Assembly: GCF_023006325.1 (NCBI RefSeq)
Contig: NZ_JAINDF010000002.1
Location: 558,001 to 622,000, forward strand
Source of the DNA: Kordiimonas marina
GTDB taxonomy: Bacteria; Pseudomonadota; Alphaproteobacteria; Sphingomonadales; Kordiimonadaceae
Direction: 5' to 3'
Length of the DNA: 64,000 nucleotides
Every line of letters starts with the position of its first letter. Positions within the stretch are counted from its first letter, which is position 1. Positions 27,457-36,039 of the stretch are shown in pieces. The position numbers and the translations under genes are program-made. Under the pieces are notes generated by a model, which made no database searches, was not told the origin of the DNA, and saw only the letters and a program-made list of their open reading frames with translations.

Positions 27457-27714
27457 TTATTTGCCGCCTTTGTGGAATAGCCGCCGGAACAGGCTGCGCT
27501 TACACCTGCTGCCCCGGCTGGTGACCAGGAAGCTGGTGAAGCCCATGGCGAGGATCAGCATGAACATGTCGTCCTTGTGCCCGCTTTCCCGCATGAGATA
27601 GGCGGCGATCAGCATGGCGGTGGCCCATATGAGGGCGACTGCCACATTCCTGCGACCGGAGGGGGATGGTTTTTGGCCAGAGGGTTTTTGGCCAGATGTT
27701 TTTGGGTCTGTCAT
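27457..27714 (-). CDS. Small two-helix membrane protein
   Basis: This protein of 85 residues has an N-terminal Lys/Pro/Ser-rich repeat (SGQKPSGQKPSPSG), two hydrophobic helices (about 24-41 and 50-64) and a basic C-terminus (RGSRCKRSLFRRLFHKGGK). I recognise no family. It is the last gene of a three-gene operon with an XRE regulator and a larger membrane protein. Confidence 0.65.
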   Translation of the reverse strand: MTDPKTSGQKPSGQKPSPSGRRNVAVALIWATAMLIAAYLMRESGHKDDMFMLILAMGFTSFLVTSRGSRCKRSLFRRLFHKGGK

Positions 27715-27768
27715 GACTCGGGTCCTTTCTTGGTTTTATTGGGTTTGGTATCAGCTTCAGTATCAGCT

Positions 27769-27984
27769 TCAGGCGGCGTCTTCGGGCAGGGAGAAAATCT
27801 CCTCCACCGGCACGCCGAAATGCCGGGCCAGCTTCAGCGCGATCACGGTTGAGGGCACGAAACGCCCCACTTCGATGGTGCTGATGGTCTTGCGGCTGAC
27901 ACCGATGGCATCGGCCAGTTCGCCCTGGCTCATGCGGTGTTCGGCGCGGAAAACGCGGATGCGGTTATGGAGCTCATCCGACAT
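27769..27984 (-). CDS. XRE-family HTH regulator (compact, Cro-like)
   Basis: This 71-residue protein is a single helix-turn-helix domain: RIRVFRAEHRMSQGELADAIGVSRKTISTIEVGRFVPSTVIALKLARHFGVPVEEIF. It is of the short YozG/YgzD kind often paired with small membrane proteins. It begins two bases after the stop of the upstream membrane-protein gene, so it is translated from the same transcript. The near-palindrome at 28538-28553 in the operon promoter is a likely target. Confidence 0.9.
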   Translation of the reverse strand: MSDELHNRIRVFRAEHRMSQGELADAIGVSRKTISTIEVGRFVPSTVIALKLARHFGVPVEEIFSLPEDAA

Positions 27985-27986
27985 GC

Positions 27987-28478
27987 TCAGCCCTCCAGCG
28001 CGTCGTCGTCTTCGTCATCCGTATCGCGGGTGAGGAAGAAGTAAGCCGCGGCGAGTGAGCCGATGCACACCGCAACGGCGATATTCAGGAAGAAGGCGGC
28101 GGGCAGGTCCTGCAGGGCCTTCTGCGTGACCAGCACCATCACCAACAGCGTGACGAAGGTGATGGCGAAGGCGCGGGCCGCGGCTTCCTTGAACATCTGG
28201 CTCAGGAACCCGTCCGACTTGATGCAGACGCTCGGGTCGCTCCGGCGCAGGCGGAAATAGCGGAAAAAGGCCGGGAACAGCAGAAGGACGATCATGAGGC
28301 TGATGGCGTTGTTGCCCCAGCCGATCCAGTGCGAAACCTTGTCGGAGACCAGATACTGCACGGCATTGCCCGCGTGTTTGAGCGCCAGAAGCGCCACGCC
28401 GATGATGGTGCGCTGCATGAACTGGTCGACAACCTGTGCTGGGTTTACGGGCTTTTTCTCGTGCTTGCTCTCGGGCAT
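27987..28478 (-). CDS. Membrane protein in XRE operon
   Basis: This protein of 163 residues has about four hydrophobic helices (near 24-44, 58-75, 105-123 and 128-146) and a very acidic C-terminus (DTDDEDDDALEG). I recognise no family. It is first in the operon with the compact XRE regulator, an arrangement resembling DUF2178-type membrane protein/HTH pairs. That likeness comes from layout only. Confidence 0.7.
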   Translation of the reverse strand: MPESKHEKKPVNPAQVVDQFMQRTIIGVALLALKHAGNAVQYLVSDKVSHWIGWGNNAISLMIVLLLFPAFFRYFRLRRSDPSVCIKSDGFLSQMFKEAAARAFAITFVTLLVMVLVTQKALQDLPAAFFLNIAVAVCIGSLAAAYFFLTRDTDDEDDDALEG

Positions 28479-28537
28479 TGCTCGGGTCCTTATCTGATCC
28501 GTTTGGGTTCCATAATGTAACCTTTAGGTATCAAATA

Positions 28538-28553
28538 GGGTAATATATTGCCC
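28538..28553. promoter_or_regulatory. Near-palindrome GGGTAATATATTGCCC in XRE operon promoter
   Basis: The 16-base dyad is broken at a single symmetric position. It lies 60 bases upstream of the first gene of the XRE operon and is a plausible XRE operator. Confidence 0.5.
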
Positions 28554-28687
28554 ATGTCAAGAGGGTCGCTTCACGGGCGGTGCACGTCCCGCACAGCAAT
28601 GTGATCGCCCGTAAGGCTTGCGCTTGACGCCCACGGGGGCGATTTCCTACCGTGCGGCATAATCATAGACACGAGGGAGAGAACGCC

Positions 28688-29332
28688 ATGTCCGTCATCC
28701 AGCTTTATTCACTCGGCACGCCGAACGGCCACAAGGTGCATATCGCACTTGAGGAAATGGGCCTCGCCTATGAGGCGCACAAGATCGACATTGGCGCGGG
28801 CGACCAGTTCACGCCCGAGTTTCTGGCCATCAACCCCAACAACAAGATCCCGGCGATCACCGACCCGGACGGGCCGGACGGCAAGCCGATGAACCTGTTC
28901 GAATCCGGTGCGATCCTCCTATATCTGGCGGAGAAAACCGGCAAGCTGCTGCCCGCCGACCCGCGGAAGAAATGGGAAGCCATCCAGTGGCTTTTCTTCC
29001 AGATGGGCGGCGTCGGGCCGATGTTCGGCCAGCTCGGCCATTTCTTCAAATACGCCAGGGACAAGTGTGACCACCCGTACCCGGTGGAGCGTTACACGAA
29101 CGAGGCCAAGCGGCTGTTGGGCGTGCTGGAAAAACGCCTGGAGGGCCGGGATTATATCGTCGATGAATATTCCATCGCCGACATCGCCATCTTCCCGTGG
29201 GTCAACTGCCTGGAGGAATTCTACGGCGTCGTGGAACAGGTGGATCTGTACAGCTTTGGGAACGTTGAAGCCTGGCGCGCCCGCTGCAACGCCCGCCCCG
29301 CCACCATTAAGGGCCGCGCGCTGTTCAGCTAG
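28688..29332 (+). CDS. Glutathione S-transferase-like protein (YghU/disulfide-bond oxidoreductase type)
   Basis: This protein of 214 residues has the Nu-class/YfcG-like start IQLYSLGTPNGHKVHIALEEMGLAY, which has the active-site T-P-N-G. It also has NPNNKIPAITDPDG, the ESGAILLYLAEKTGKLLP motif and the IADIAIFPWV box. Relatives use two glutathione molecules as a disulfide reductase or peroxidase. ATG 28688 follows GAGGGAGAG. It is monocistronic. Confidence 0.92.
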   Translation: MSVIQLYSLGTPNGHKVHIALEEMGLAYEAHKIDIGAGDQFTPEFLAINPNNKIPAITDPDGPDGKPMNLFESGAILLYLAEKTGKLLPADPRKKWEAIQWLFFQMGGVGPMFGQLGHFFKYARDKCDHPYPVERYTNEAKRLLGVLEKRLEGRDYIVDEYSIADIAIFPWVNCLEEFYGVVEQVDLYSFGNVEAWRARCNARPATIKGRALFS

Positions 29333-29338
29333 GAAGGC

Positions 29339-29776
29339 TCAGGCGGAAAGGCCTTGCCACGCCCGGCGGGTGCCAATCAGGTAGGCGAGGCCGTAGCCGA
29401 AGCAGATGGCGGAGCTCCAGATCCAGAAGGGCGTTACCGGGCCGAGCGCGAAAAGCCACAAGCCCAGGGGTGCCAGGCTGCGGATCAGGTAAACGGCGGT
29501 GATGGCGGTGAGTGCGGTGCGCATAAGCGGCAGCCGCCTGATCAGCCCCGCGCCTGCGAAAGCGTAAGCCGCCCAGGTGAACAGCACGCTGGCGATGAAG
29601 ACCGTGACGATGGCGGGGTAAGGGTCACCCTTGGCGGCCATTTGAGCCATCTCTTCGCCGGCACCGAAGAAGCGGTACCAGTCCGGCCCGCCGAAAATAA
29701 CCCCGATATGAAGAAGCGCGGCCAGCGCGCTCAGGGCCCCGGCCACAAGGAGAGGTCGGTTCGCCCGCGCCGTCAT
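29339..29776 (-). CDS. Four-helix membrane protein of unknown function
   Basis: This protein of 145 residues has hydrophobic segments near 8-28, 55-78, 85-106 and 110-133. It starts MTARANRPLLVAGALSALAALLHIGVIFGGPDWYRFFGAGEEMA. The LHIGVIFGGPDWYRFFGAGE pattern is shared by small proteobacterial membrane proteins without a known role. It lies two bases after the stop of the desaturase gene on the same strand, so the two are co-transcribed. Confidence 0.75.
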   Translation of the reverse strand: MTARANRPLLVAGALSALAALLHIGVIFGGPDWYRFFGAGEEMAQMAAKGDPYPAIVTVFIASVLFTWAAYAFAGAGLIRRLPLMRTALTAITAVYLIRSLAPLGLWLFALGPVTPFWIWSSAICFGYGLAYLIGTRRAWQGLSA

Positions 29777-29778
29777 CG

Positions 29779-30903
29779 TCAGCCCTTGGCTTGCGCGGCT
29801 TTGGCCTCATGCCACAGCCGGGTGAGCGCGACCCACAGGTTCTTGCGGCTGGCGGCGAGGTAAAGCCTGTTGTCCGGCAGCTCGGCTTTCAGGCGTTCGT
29901 GGGCTTTCTCAAGCTGGTGGTAGGGCATGCCCGGGAACAGGTGGTGTGTGGCGTGGAAGCGGAGGCCCACCGGCGCCCACAGGGGCGTGATGTAACGGTT
30001 GCCCGGCACGTCGACACTGTCGAGGAATTCTTCCTGCTGGGTCATGCGGCGGTCACCCGGGTTCCGGTAAGCATGGGCGGCCAGCGTGCGCAGGCCATTC
30101 AGCAGCAGTACCAAAAAGGTCATCACATACCAGACGCCGAGGAAGGCGACGGGCACGATGCCAGCGTAAATCAGCCCGAGGCCGAGGAAGGCATAGGCGG
30201 CGGCGCCCAGGTCCTGCAGGAACCAGCTTTTGCCCTGGCCGGGGCGCGGCGCCGGACGGTCATAGGTGAAGTCGATCACCAGTGACGACAGGTGCCGCCA
30301 CATGAAGGTGCGCACCGGCGGCACGATGCAGGCGATCAGGAAAATCACGGTCGAGCGCACCAGCAAAAGCGCCGGGGTGATGGCGGTGCCCGCAAGGAAA
30401 GCCAGGATCTTCCACGGCTTGTCCACCGCGAACGGCAGATACTCGCCATCTTCCTTGGTGCCGTAAACCTGCGGCTTGTGGTGGTCGATATGCACATCCG
30501 TGTAGCTGTAGGACGGCACCAGCATCGGCATGCCGCAGGTGGCGTTCCACACGGCGCGGAACAGGCCGAAAGTGTTCTTGCGGAAGTGCGCCAGCTCATG
30601 AATGAAAATCACCGCCCGGTACATGGCGAGGGTGGCGACAATCATCGCGGCAATCTGCAGGAGGGACAGGAACGGCGCCAGCGTCGCGGTGACGATGGCG
30701 GCCCAGCCGAGCGTGCAGCTGATCAGAAAGTCAGTCCAATAGATACGCGGGTTCGGCTGCCACAGGTCCTTCACCAACCGGCGCGCTTCCCTGAGCGGAA
30801 AGTCAGCCGCGTTGATGGCGCTGGCATCCGTGTTCGCTGCGGCTTTGGGGTCGGCTTTTGCCTTTTGTCCGGTTTCCGGCATGTCCATGGTCAGGTTCTG
30901 CAT
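29779..30903 (-). CDS. Membrane fatty-acid desaturase
   Basis: This protein of 374 residues has three histidine boxes that hold the di-iron centre: HELAH, HIDHH and HATHH (in LRFHATHHLFPGMPYHQL). Hydrophobic segments lie between the boxes. It introduces a double bond into acyl chains or a related lipid using O2. The frame opens at 30984. I start it at ATG 30903 (MQNLTMDMPET); the upstream residues are basic, low-complexity and lack a ribosome-binding site. Co-transcribed with the small membrane protein downstream. Confidence 0.9.
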   Translation of the reverse strand: MQNLTMDMPETGQKAKADPKAAANTDASAINAADFPLREARRLVKDLWQPNPRIYWTDFLISCTLGWAAIVTATLAPFLSLLQIAAMIVATLAMYRAVIFIHELAHFRKNTFGLFRAVWNATCGMPMLVPSYSYTDVHIDHHKPQVYGTKEDGEYLPFAVDKPWKILAFLAGTAITPALLLVRSTVIFLIACIVPPVRTFMWRHLSSLVIDFTYDRPAPRPGQGKSWFLQDLGAAAYAFLGLGLIYAGIVPVAFLGVWYVMTFLVLLLNGLRTLAAHAYRNPGDRRMTQQEEFLDSVDVPGNRYITPLWAPVGLRFHATHHLFPGMPYHQLEKAHERLKAELPDNRLYLAASRKNLWVALTRLWHEAKAAQAKG

Positions 30904-31196
30904 CTGTCTCAAATGTCTTTGGGGCGGGCTGTGCCGCGCCGATTTCTTACCGCCTCTAGTGCCACATTCGGGCCGGTCAGGCAAAGCCTGAATAGGACGG
31001 CGGGGCCTTGCGGCCCTTGATTTCGCTCAAGTGTCGCGCTTTTGCCGCCAAGTTTTGGCAAAAATAAGGTCAGCCCCGCACAATGCAAGGGTCTGGGGCG
31101 CATATGCCGCACCACTTCCCCACTTTTCTTTTGGGCGGGCGGGGCATAAGGTGACCGTCCTTTTGGCCCCGGGTTATGGGGCGTATGTGACGGACG

Positions 31197-32123
31197 GTGA
31201 CAAGCGTGACGGACTATCAGGGCGTTCTGGACCATATCGCCGAGGCGGTTCAGCCGCACTTCGGCAAGGGCAAGGTGGCGGATTATATCCCGGCGCTGGC
31301 GTCTGTGCCTGCACGCAAGTTCGGCATGGCCGTGCGCACGACCGAAGGCGACCTGTTCGTGACCGGTGACGCGGCCGAGCGCTTTTCGATCCAGAGCATT
31401 TCCAAGCTGTTCATGCTTGAGCTCGCGCTCCAGCACTTCGGCGACATGGTCTGGACCCGCGTGGGCAAGGAACCGTCGGGTGACCGCTTCAACAGCATGA
31501 TGCGGCTGGAGCATGAAGCCGGTATTCCGCGCAACCCCTTCATCAACCCCGGTGCGCTGGCGATCACCGACCTGATGATGAGCCTGAAGGGTGACACAAA
31601 GTTTCGCATCCGAAACTATCTCCGGTTTCTGGCGATGACGGACACGGTGGACAGCAATGCGGACGTGGCCGCGTCCGAGCTGGCGCACGCCCATGTCAAC
31701 CGCGCGCTCGCCAACCTGATGAAGGGCTACGGCAATATCCACGGCGCGGTCGACGCGCTGATGGCAACCTACTGCTATCAATGCGCGATGGAGATGAACT
31801 GCGCCGAGCTCGCCACTGCGGCGCTGCCGCTTGCGGGCGGCGGCTACTCCGCGCTCCATGACGCGGCGGTGATTTCGGCGAGCCAGGCCAAGCGCATAGG
31901 GGCCGTGATGCTGACCTGCGGCATGTACGACAGTGTCGGCAGCTTTGCCTACCGGGTCGGCCTGCCGGCGAAAAGCGGGGTCGGCGGCGGCATTGTCGCC
32001 ATCGTGCCGGGCAAGATGGCCATCTCGGTCTGGGCGCCCGAGCTGGACGCGTTCGGCAACTCCTACGTCGGCACCCATGCCCTTGAGCTGTTCACGAACC
32101 TCACCCACACCAGCATTTTCTAG
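31197..32123 (+). CDS. glsA: Glutaminase
   Basis: This beta-lactamase-fold enzyme of 308 residues converts glutamine to glutamate and ammonia. The catalytic S-x-x-K is S67/K70 in FSIQSISKLFM. NPFINPGALA, YGNIHGAVDALMATYCYQCAMEMNC and SGVGGGIVAIVPGKMAISVWAPELD are glutaminase signatures. GTG 31197 is the likely start, but the ribosome-binding site is weak. The stop codon lies inside a triple 10-base direct repeat (AGCATTTTCT). Confidence 0.93.
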   Translation: MTSVTDYQGVLDHIAEAVQPHFGKGKVADYIPALASVPARKFGMAVRTTEGDLFVTGDAAERFSIQSISKLFMLELALQHFGDMVWTRVGKEPSGDRFNSMMRLEHEAGIPRNPFINPGALAITDLMMSLKGDTKFRIRNYLRFLAMTDTVDSNADVAASELAHAHVNRALANLMKGYGNIHGAVDALMATYCYQCAMEMNCAELATAALPLAGGGYSALHDAAVISASQAKRIGAVMLTCGMYDSVGSFAYRVGLPAKSGVGGGIVAIVPGKMAISVWAPELDAFGNSYVGTHALELFTNLTHTSIF

Positions 32124-32142
32124 CATTTTCTAGCATTTTCCC
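32113..32142. repeat. Three tandem copies of AGCATTTTCT
   Basis: Three adjacent 10-base copies, the last ending in CC, begin in the final codons of the glutaminase gene and cover its TAG stop. Slippage here would change the C-terminus or the 3' UTR length. Confidence 0.8.
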
Positions 32143-32300
32143 CATTCCACCGGCGCATCTATGGGCGGGCTGCTTTCGCGGTGCGCGGGCGTTCGTGTCC
32201 TATCTGCTTGAGAGGATTGAGACTTACTCCCGGATAATAATACATTGAGCACGTAATGGTTGTATGGTAAAGCTTATGCTTCCACTGGCTGGGGGCTGCT

Positions 32301-34196
32301 ATGACAAAAAAAGACGCTCAGGAACCCACCGCACGCACCGGTAAAAAGAAAGGCGAGGCCAAGGCCGTCAGTGCCGAAGCCGATGCCCTGGAAGCTGCGA
32401 CCAGCGAAGCCTCAGACGCGCTATCGAATGCTGAATCGGATGTTGCGAGACGCGTCAGCCGCGTGGTTGAAGGCGTTCAGGCGCGGGACCGCGCCGCCGC
32501 CGGGCAACAGGCCGGTACCGGGAAGACATCCGAAAACCCCACAGGTAACCAGGATGCCGGCAGTAGCGCCAGCAGCGGCGGCACAGCGTCGGCGGGGACG
32601 CCCCCTGCCGGGCCAGCGCCGGGAACCCCGGCGGATAAACAGACGCCAAAGGGGCGTCCGGGCCCCCGCCAGGGGGCTTTCGGCAGCAGATGGAACGCGC
32701 TTGCCCTTTATTTCTCCGACCCGTTCAAGGGGGTCGCCTGGCTGATGGGGGGCTTTGGTGTCCTGACCTTCCTGTATGTGATGGCGCACCTCTATTTCCC
32801 CACTGAGCTGCAGAAGGATTGCTGGTACAGCAATGTCGGCGAGGAGAAAGCGACACCGGCTGACGGTAAAACCCCGGACAAGCGGTTGAAGCCGCCCACG
32901 CGGGCCGAGGTCTGCAAGGGGAAGGAGCCGGCGATTTACCCGTCCCACGCCGATTTCATGACCGTGATTTTCGACACCAACCGGCTTCTGGGCTTTTTCT
33001 CCACCGAACAGATCAACAGCATCAAGGGCCAGATTGACGCCTATTTGAGGGATCAGCGCGACGCGGCGCTGGAAGCACGCGCGGAAATCCTGGGATCGAT
33101 CGCCGACACGGCGGCGCAGCTTGGCGCGCTTTCCGGCCCCGATGTACCGTCGGTTTCCCTGTCGTCCGCCCCTGGGATGAAGAAGGCGGCGACCCTGCCG
33201 ACCTATGAATATCCGCTGCCCCCCAAGGTGCTGAGGATGCTGGTTGCTTCTGGCTCCGGCACGCGGACGCCCGCACTCAATGCCGCGCTGGCGCAGACCA
33301 ACCTCGACAATGTGACCCACTGGCTTCTTTATGTGGCGGCCCGCTACGGCGTGACGGTACCCAACTGGGACAAGCGTGGCCTGTGCTATGGTGGCGGCTG
33401 CACCGGCTTGTGCGTGTCAATGATACCCAAGGATATGGGCGCTGCCGCCCAGTCCGTGACGGCGGCGGAAGGCCCAAGTGGGGCCACGCACCGGCAGGTC
33501 ACGGCGGACAGGCTGATCTATGAAATCCAGAATCTGTCGCACCTGTGCCGGCGCGAACAGACGATCTGGTCCAATGCCCTGTCGCTTGCCAACAATTTCG
33601 GCGACAACCTCGGCTTCGGCTGGCTGCATCTGGACAGCGGCTGGTGGGTGGCTGAATTGATTTTCCTGTCCTGGGTCGGCGTTATCGCCAACACGCTGGT
33701 GGCGATCCTCACGTCCATGCGGGCGCAGCGGACAGGCGGCGGCAACGGGTATGACCCGCAGATGTTCCTGATGATCCTGCCCAAGCTCGTGCTCGCGCCG
33801 ATCATGGCGATCGTGGTGGCGGCGCTGGTCGTCGCCGGGCTGACCGACGGCGGCATATCGCTCGCCAACGCCAAGATGTTCCTGGTGTTCGGCTTTATCT
33901 CCGGCTTCGCCAGCGAACGCTTCACCACCCTGGTGCGGGCCGCCATCTCCCGCCTGATGCCGCGGCTTGAAATATCGGAAGACAAACTGAAGGCCCAGAC
34001 CCGCTGGGTACCGCCCCCCAAAAGCCCGGGCCAGGCGCGGACAGTGGCAGAGCTGCGCGGCATCGTCCGCCAGACGGCGACCGAAAGCGCCCGCAATATC
34101 ATGAAGGTCAGCACCGCGACTGTCGGCAAGGCCGCGCCCGACGCCAGCGCGGGGACAAAGACGGCACCGGCGGGCGGACAAGGAGGGGTATCATGA
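32301..34196 (+). CDS. Large membrane protein of unknown function, first gene of a three-gene module
   Basis: This protein of 631 residues is unrecognised. Residues 1-115 are low-complexity (Ala, Gly, Pro, Lys) and probably disordered in the cytoplasm. A helix at about 140-165 (AWLMGGFGVLTFLYVMAHLYF) enters the membrane. A large domain with six cysteines follows (DCWYS, EVCKG, GLCYGGGCTGLC, LCRRE), probably disulfide-bonded in the periplasm. Three C-terminal helices lie at about 450-475, 490-515 and 525-545 (FLVFGFISGFASERF), followed by a basic tail. The next gene begins inside its stop codon region with AGGAGGGG upstream, so the module is one transcript. Confidence 0.8.
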   Translation: MTKKDAQEPTARTGKKKGEAKAVSAEADALEAATSEASDALSNAESDVARRVSRVVEGVQARDRAAAGQQAGTGKTSENPTGNQDAGSSASSGGTASAGTPPAGPAPGTPADKQTPKGRPGPRQGAFGSRWNALALYFSDPFKGVAWLMGGFGVLTFLYVMAHLYFPTELQKDCWYSNVGEEKATPADGKTPDKRLKPPTRAEVCKGKEPAIYPSHADFMTVIFDTNRLLGFFSTEQINSIKGQIDAYLRDQRDAALEARAEILGSIADTAAQLGALSGPDVPSVSLSSAPGMKKAATLPTYEYPLPPKVLRMLVASGSGTRTPALNAALAQTNLDNVTHWLLYVAARYGVTVPNWDKRGLCYGGGCTGLCVSMIPKDMGAAAQSVTAAEGPSGATHRQVTADRLIYEIQNLSHLCRREQTIWSNALSLANNFGDNLGFGWLHLDSGWWVAELIFLSWVGVIANTLVAILTSMRAQRTGGGNGYDPQMFLMILPKLVLAPIMAIVVAALVVAGLTDGGISLANAKMFLVFGFISGFASERFTTLVRAAISRLMPRLEISEDKLKAQTRWVPPPKSPGQARTVAELRGIVRQTATESARNIMKVSTATVGKAAPDASAGTKTAPAGGQGGVS

Positions 34197-35392
34197 TGCA
34201 TCGGCAGAAACACATAGTTCGCCATGAGGCGCACCCACCGGCCGGAGCATCCGCCCATGCCCCCAAAGGGCGGCTCCGGCTGGTTCCGGTGCTTCTGCTG
34301 ACGCTTACGCTGACAGCCTGCGCCGGGCGCCAGGATGCGGTGCAACTGATGTCCAGCCTGTCGGACACGACCGAAAAAGCCGCGGACGCCACGACCAAGA
34401 TCCACAAGGCCTACACCGATGAGGTGGCGAGCCATATCGCCGCCAGAAAGGCCGCCCTGTCGCTGGAAAAACTGCGCCAGGAGGCGGTGATCGGCCAATA
34501 TAAGGCGCAGGTGGATGCGACGTTCCAGACGGCGAAAAGCCAGCTCATGAGCGACTATGCCGACTTTGTCGCCTCGGTCGACCAGATGTCGGACAAGGCC
34601 GTGATCGATATCAAAACCAAAATCCCCGGTATGATGAAGCCGCTGGGGGATGCGTTCCAGGCGCTCAATACCGCCGCCGTGAAGGCCAAGAATATCGCCG
34701 ATACTGCCGGGGTTGACCGCACGGCGCGCCGGTCTGAAGCCCTGCTTCTGGCGGTGAGGGCATCGTTCGCGGCATCCGAATATAACCGGATCGAATATGA
34801 AGGCTTCGCCAACGCGCTTGACCAGTTGGCCAAGGAAAAGGCCGCCATCCTCGCCCAGGGCAAAACCATCCGGGACCAGAAGCTGCAGGACCTGACGGCT
34901 GCGCGCGACCGCTGTAACACGATGCTTGACGCCATGAAGGCCCCGCCGCCGATCGGGCCTGACCCGGAAGTGCCGGAAGAAGCGTTCTCCGCGCTTCAGA
35001 ATTATCTGGCCAACGTGGAAACCGCGGCCAAGGCGATGCAGCGCTATATGGCGGAAAACAGCTTCAAAAGCCGGTTCATGTCGATCGCCTCAGCCTTCCT
35101 TGGCGGCGTGCGCAATGCCGCGATCGGTACCATCACGGGGCAGGGCAATCCGGTGGACTGGAAGTCCTTTATCGGGAGCGGCAAAGGCCTTGCCGATATG
35201 GCGCTCGCCAGCGTGAAATCGGAAGCCCAGAATGTGGTCGATGGCGCCAAGTCGGTCTGGAGTTCCGAGAAGAACAAGGCCGCGGGCCAGATCGGCACCG
35301 CCGTCAAGGCCGCGTTCGAGGACCGGATAGACGAATGGACCAAAAAGAACGGGGCACAGACGGCGCCTACAACCGGCGCAGGAGGTAACTAA
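34193..35392 (+). CDS. Predicted lipoprotein with long coiled coil, second gene of module
   Basis: This protein of 399 residues has a basic n-region, a hydrophobic stretch LVPVLLLTLTLTAC and a lipobox (LTAC, cysteine near residue 43), so it should be lipidated. The rest is almost wholly helical and charged, with long heptad-like stretches (about 50-275). A Gly/Ala segment near 300-320 (MSIASAFLGGVRNAAIGTI) could insert in or lie on a membrane. I recognise no family. It overlaps the upstream gene by four bases and the downstream gene by one base (TAATG). Confidence 0.8.
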   Translation: MMHRQKHIVRHEAHPPAGASAHAPKGRLRLVPVLLLTLTLTACAGRQDAVQLMSSLSDTTEKAADATTKIHKAYTDEVASHIAARKAALSLEKLRQEAVIGQYKAQVDATFQTAKSQLMSDYADFVASVDQMSDKAVIDIKTKIPGMMKPLGDAFQALNTAAVKAKNIADTAGVDRTARRSEALLLAVRASFAASEYNRIEYEGFANALDQLAKEKAAILAQGKTIRDQKLQDLTAARDRCNTMLDAMKAPPPIGPDPEVPEEAFSALQNYLANVETAAKAMQRYMAENSFKSRFMSIASAFLGGVRNAAIGTITGQGNPVDWKSFIGSGKGLADMALASVKSEAQNVVDGAKSVWSSEKNKAAGQIGTAVKAAFEDRIDEWTKKNGAQTAPTTGAGGN

Positions 35393-35850
35393 TGCCAGTC
35401 AGGATCGACCAATCGCTCATCGACGCCTATATCCCCGATGACCTCAAGGACGTTATCAGCCAGGTGGAAACCCATGTCTCTGACGGGGTGGATGCCGCGA
35501 TCGACCAGTTCCGGGACAGCATCAATGCCCGCGCGGAGCAGTTCGCCAAAGGCACCTATGACAAGGATTTCGAGGCCCAGCTCGATAAGATCAAGGCCGA
35601 TGCCAAAAACCAGATGCAGGCGACACAGGAAACCTTCAATACCATCAAGGACCAGCTGACGGCCCTGAAGGCGGCTGTGAGCGCGGCGGATGCATCCGGC
35701 GCCACCCTGTCCGCCAGCGTCGAGGAGCTGAGCGCGAACGCCGCCAAGCTTGAAGCCGCGCTCCAGGCGATGGATGACAAGATCAACAATTTCGCAAGCC
35801 AGGGCGGCCGCCTTGTGGTCAAGGGACTGACCGGCCTTTTGCTGGGCTGA
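35392..35850 (+). CDS. Small amphipathic coiled-coil protein, third gene of module
   Basis: This protein of 152 residues has no signal peptide and is nearly all helical, with periodic Ala/Lys/Glu/Gln (DGVDAAIDQFRDSINARAEQF). The C-terminus is weakly hydrophobic (GGRLVVKGLTGLLLG) and could dock on a membrane. The pattern resembles apolipoprotein-like or phasin-like surface-binding helices, but no family is recognised. A perfect AGGAGG site precedes ATG 35392. Confidence 0.78.
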   Translation: MPVRIDQSLIDAYIPDDLKDVISQVETHVSDGVDAAIDQFRDSINARAEQFAKGTYDKDFEAQLDKIKADAKNQMQATQETFNTIKDQLTALKAAVSAADASGATLSASVEELSANAAKLEAALQAMDDKINNFASQGGRLVVKGLTGLLLG

Positions 35851-36039
35851 CGGGCAGCGGTTTCAGTTCCGGTCTTGGCCCCGCTTTTTGCCTTGTTTCC
35901 GAGTTTTTCCAGCCTCTTCATACCGGGGATTCAAATATCCGTGCAGCTTCTGGCTTGAAGCTTCGCGCGGTCGGCCTACCTGACGGTGGGAAAGCCCCCG
36001 TGAGGGGGTAGAAATTTACGGGAATGGATGAGGCATATC

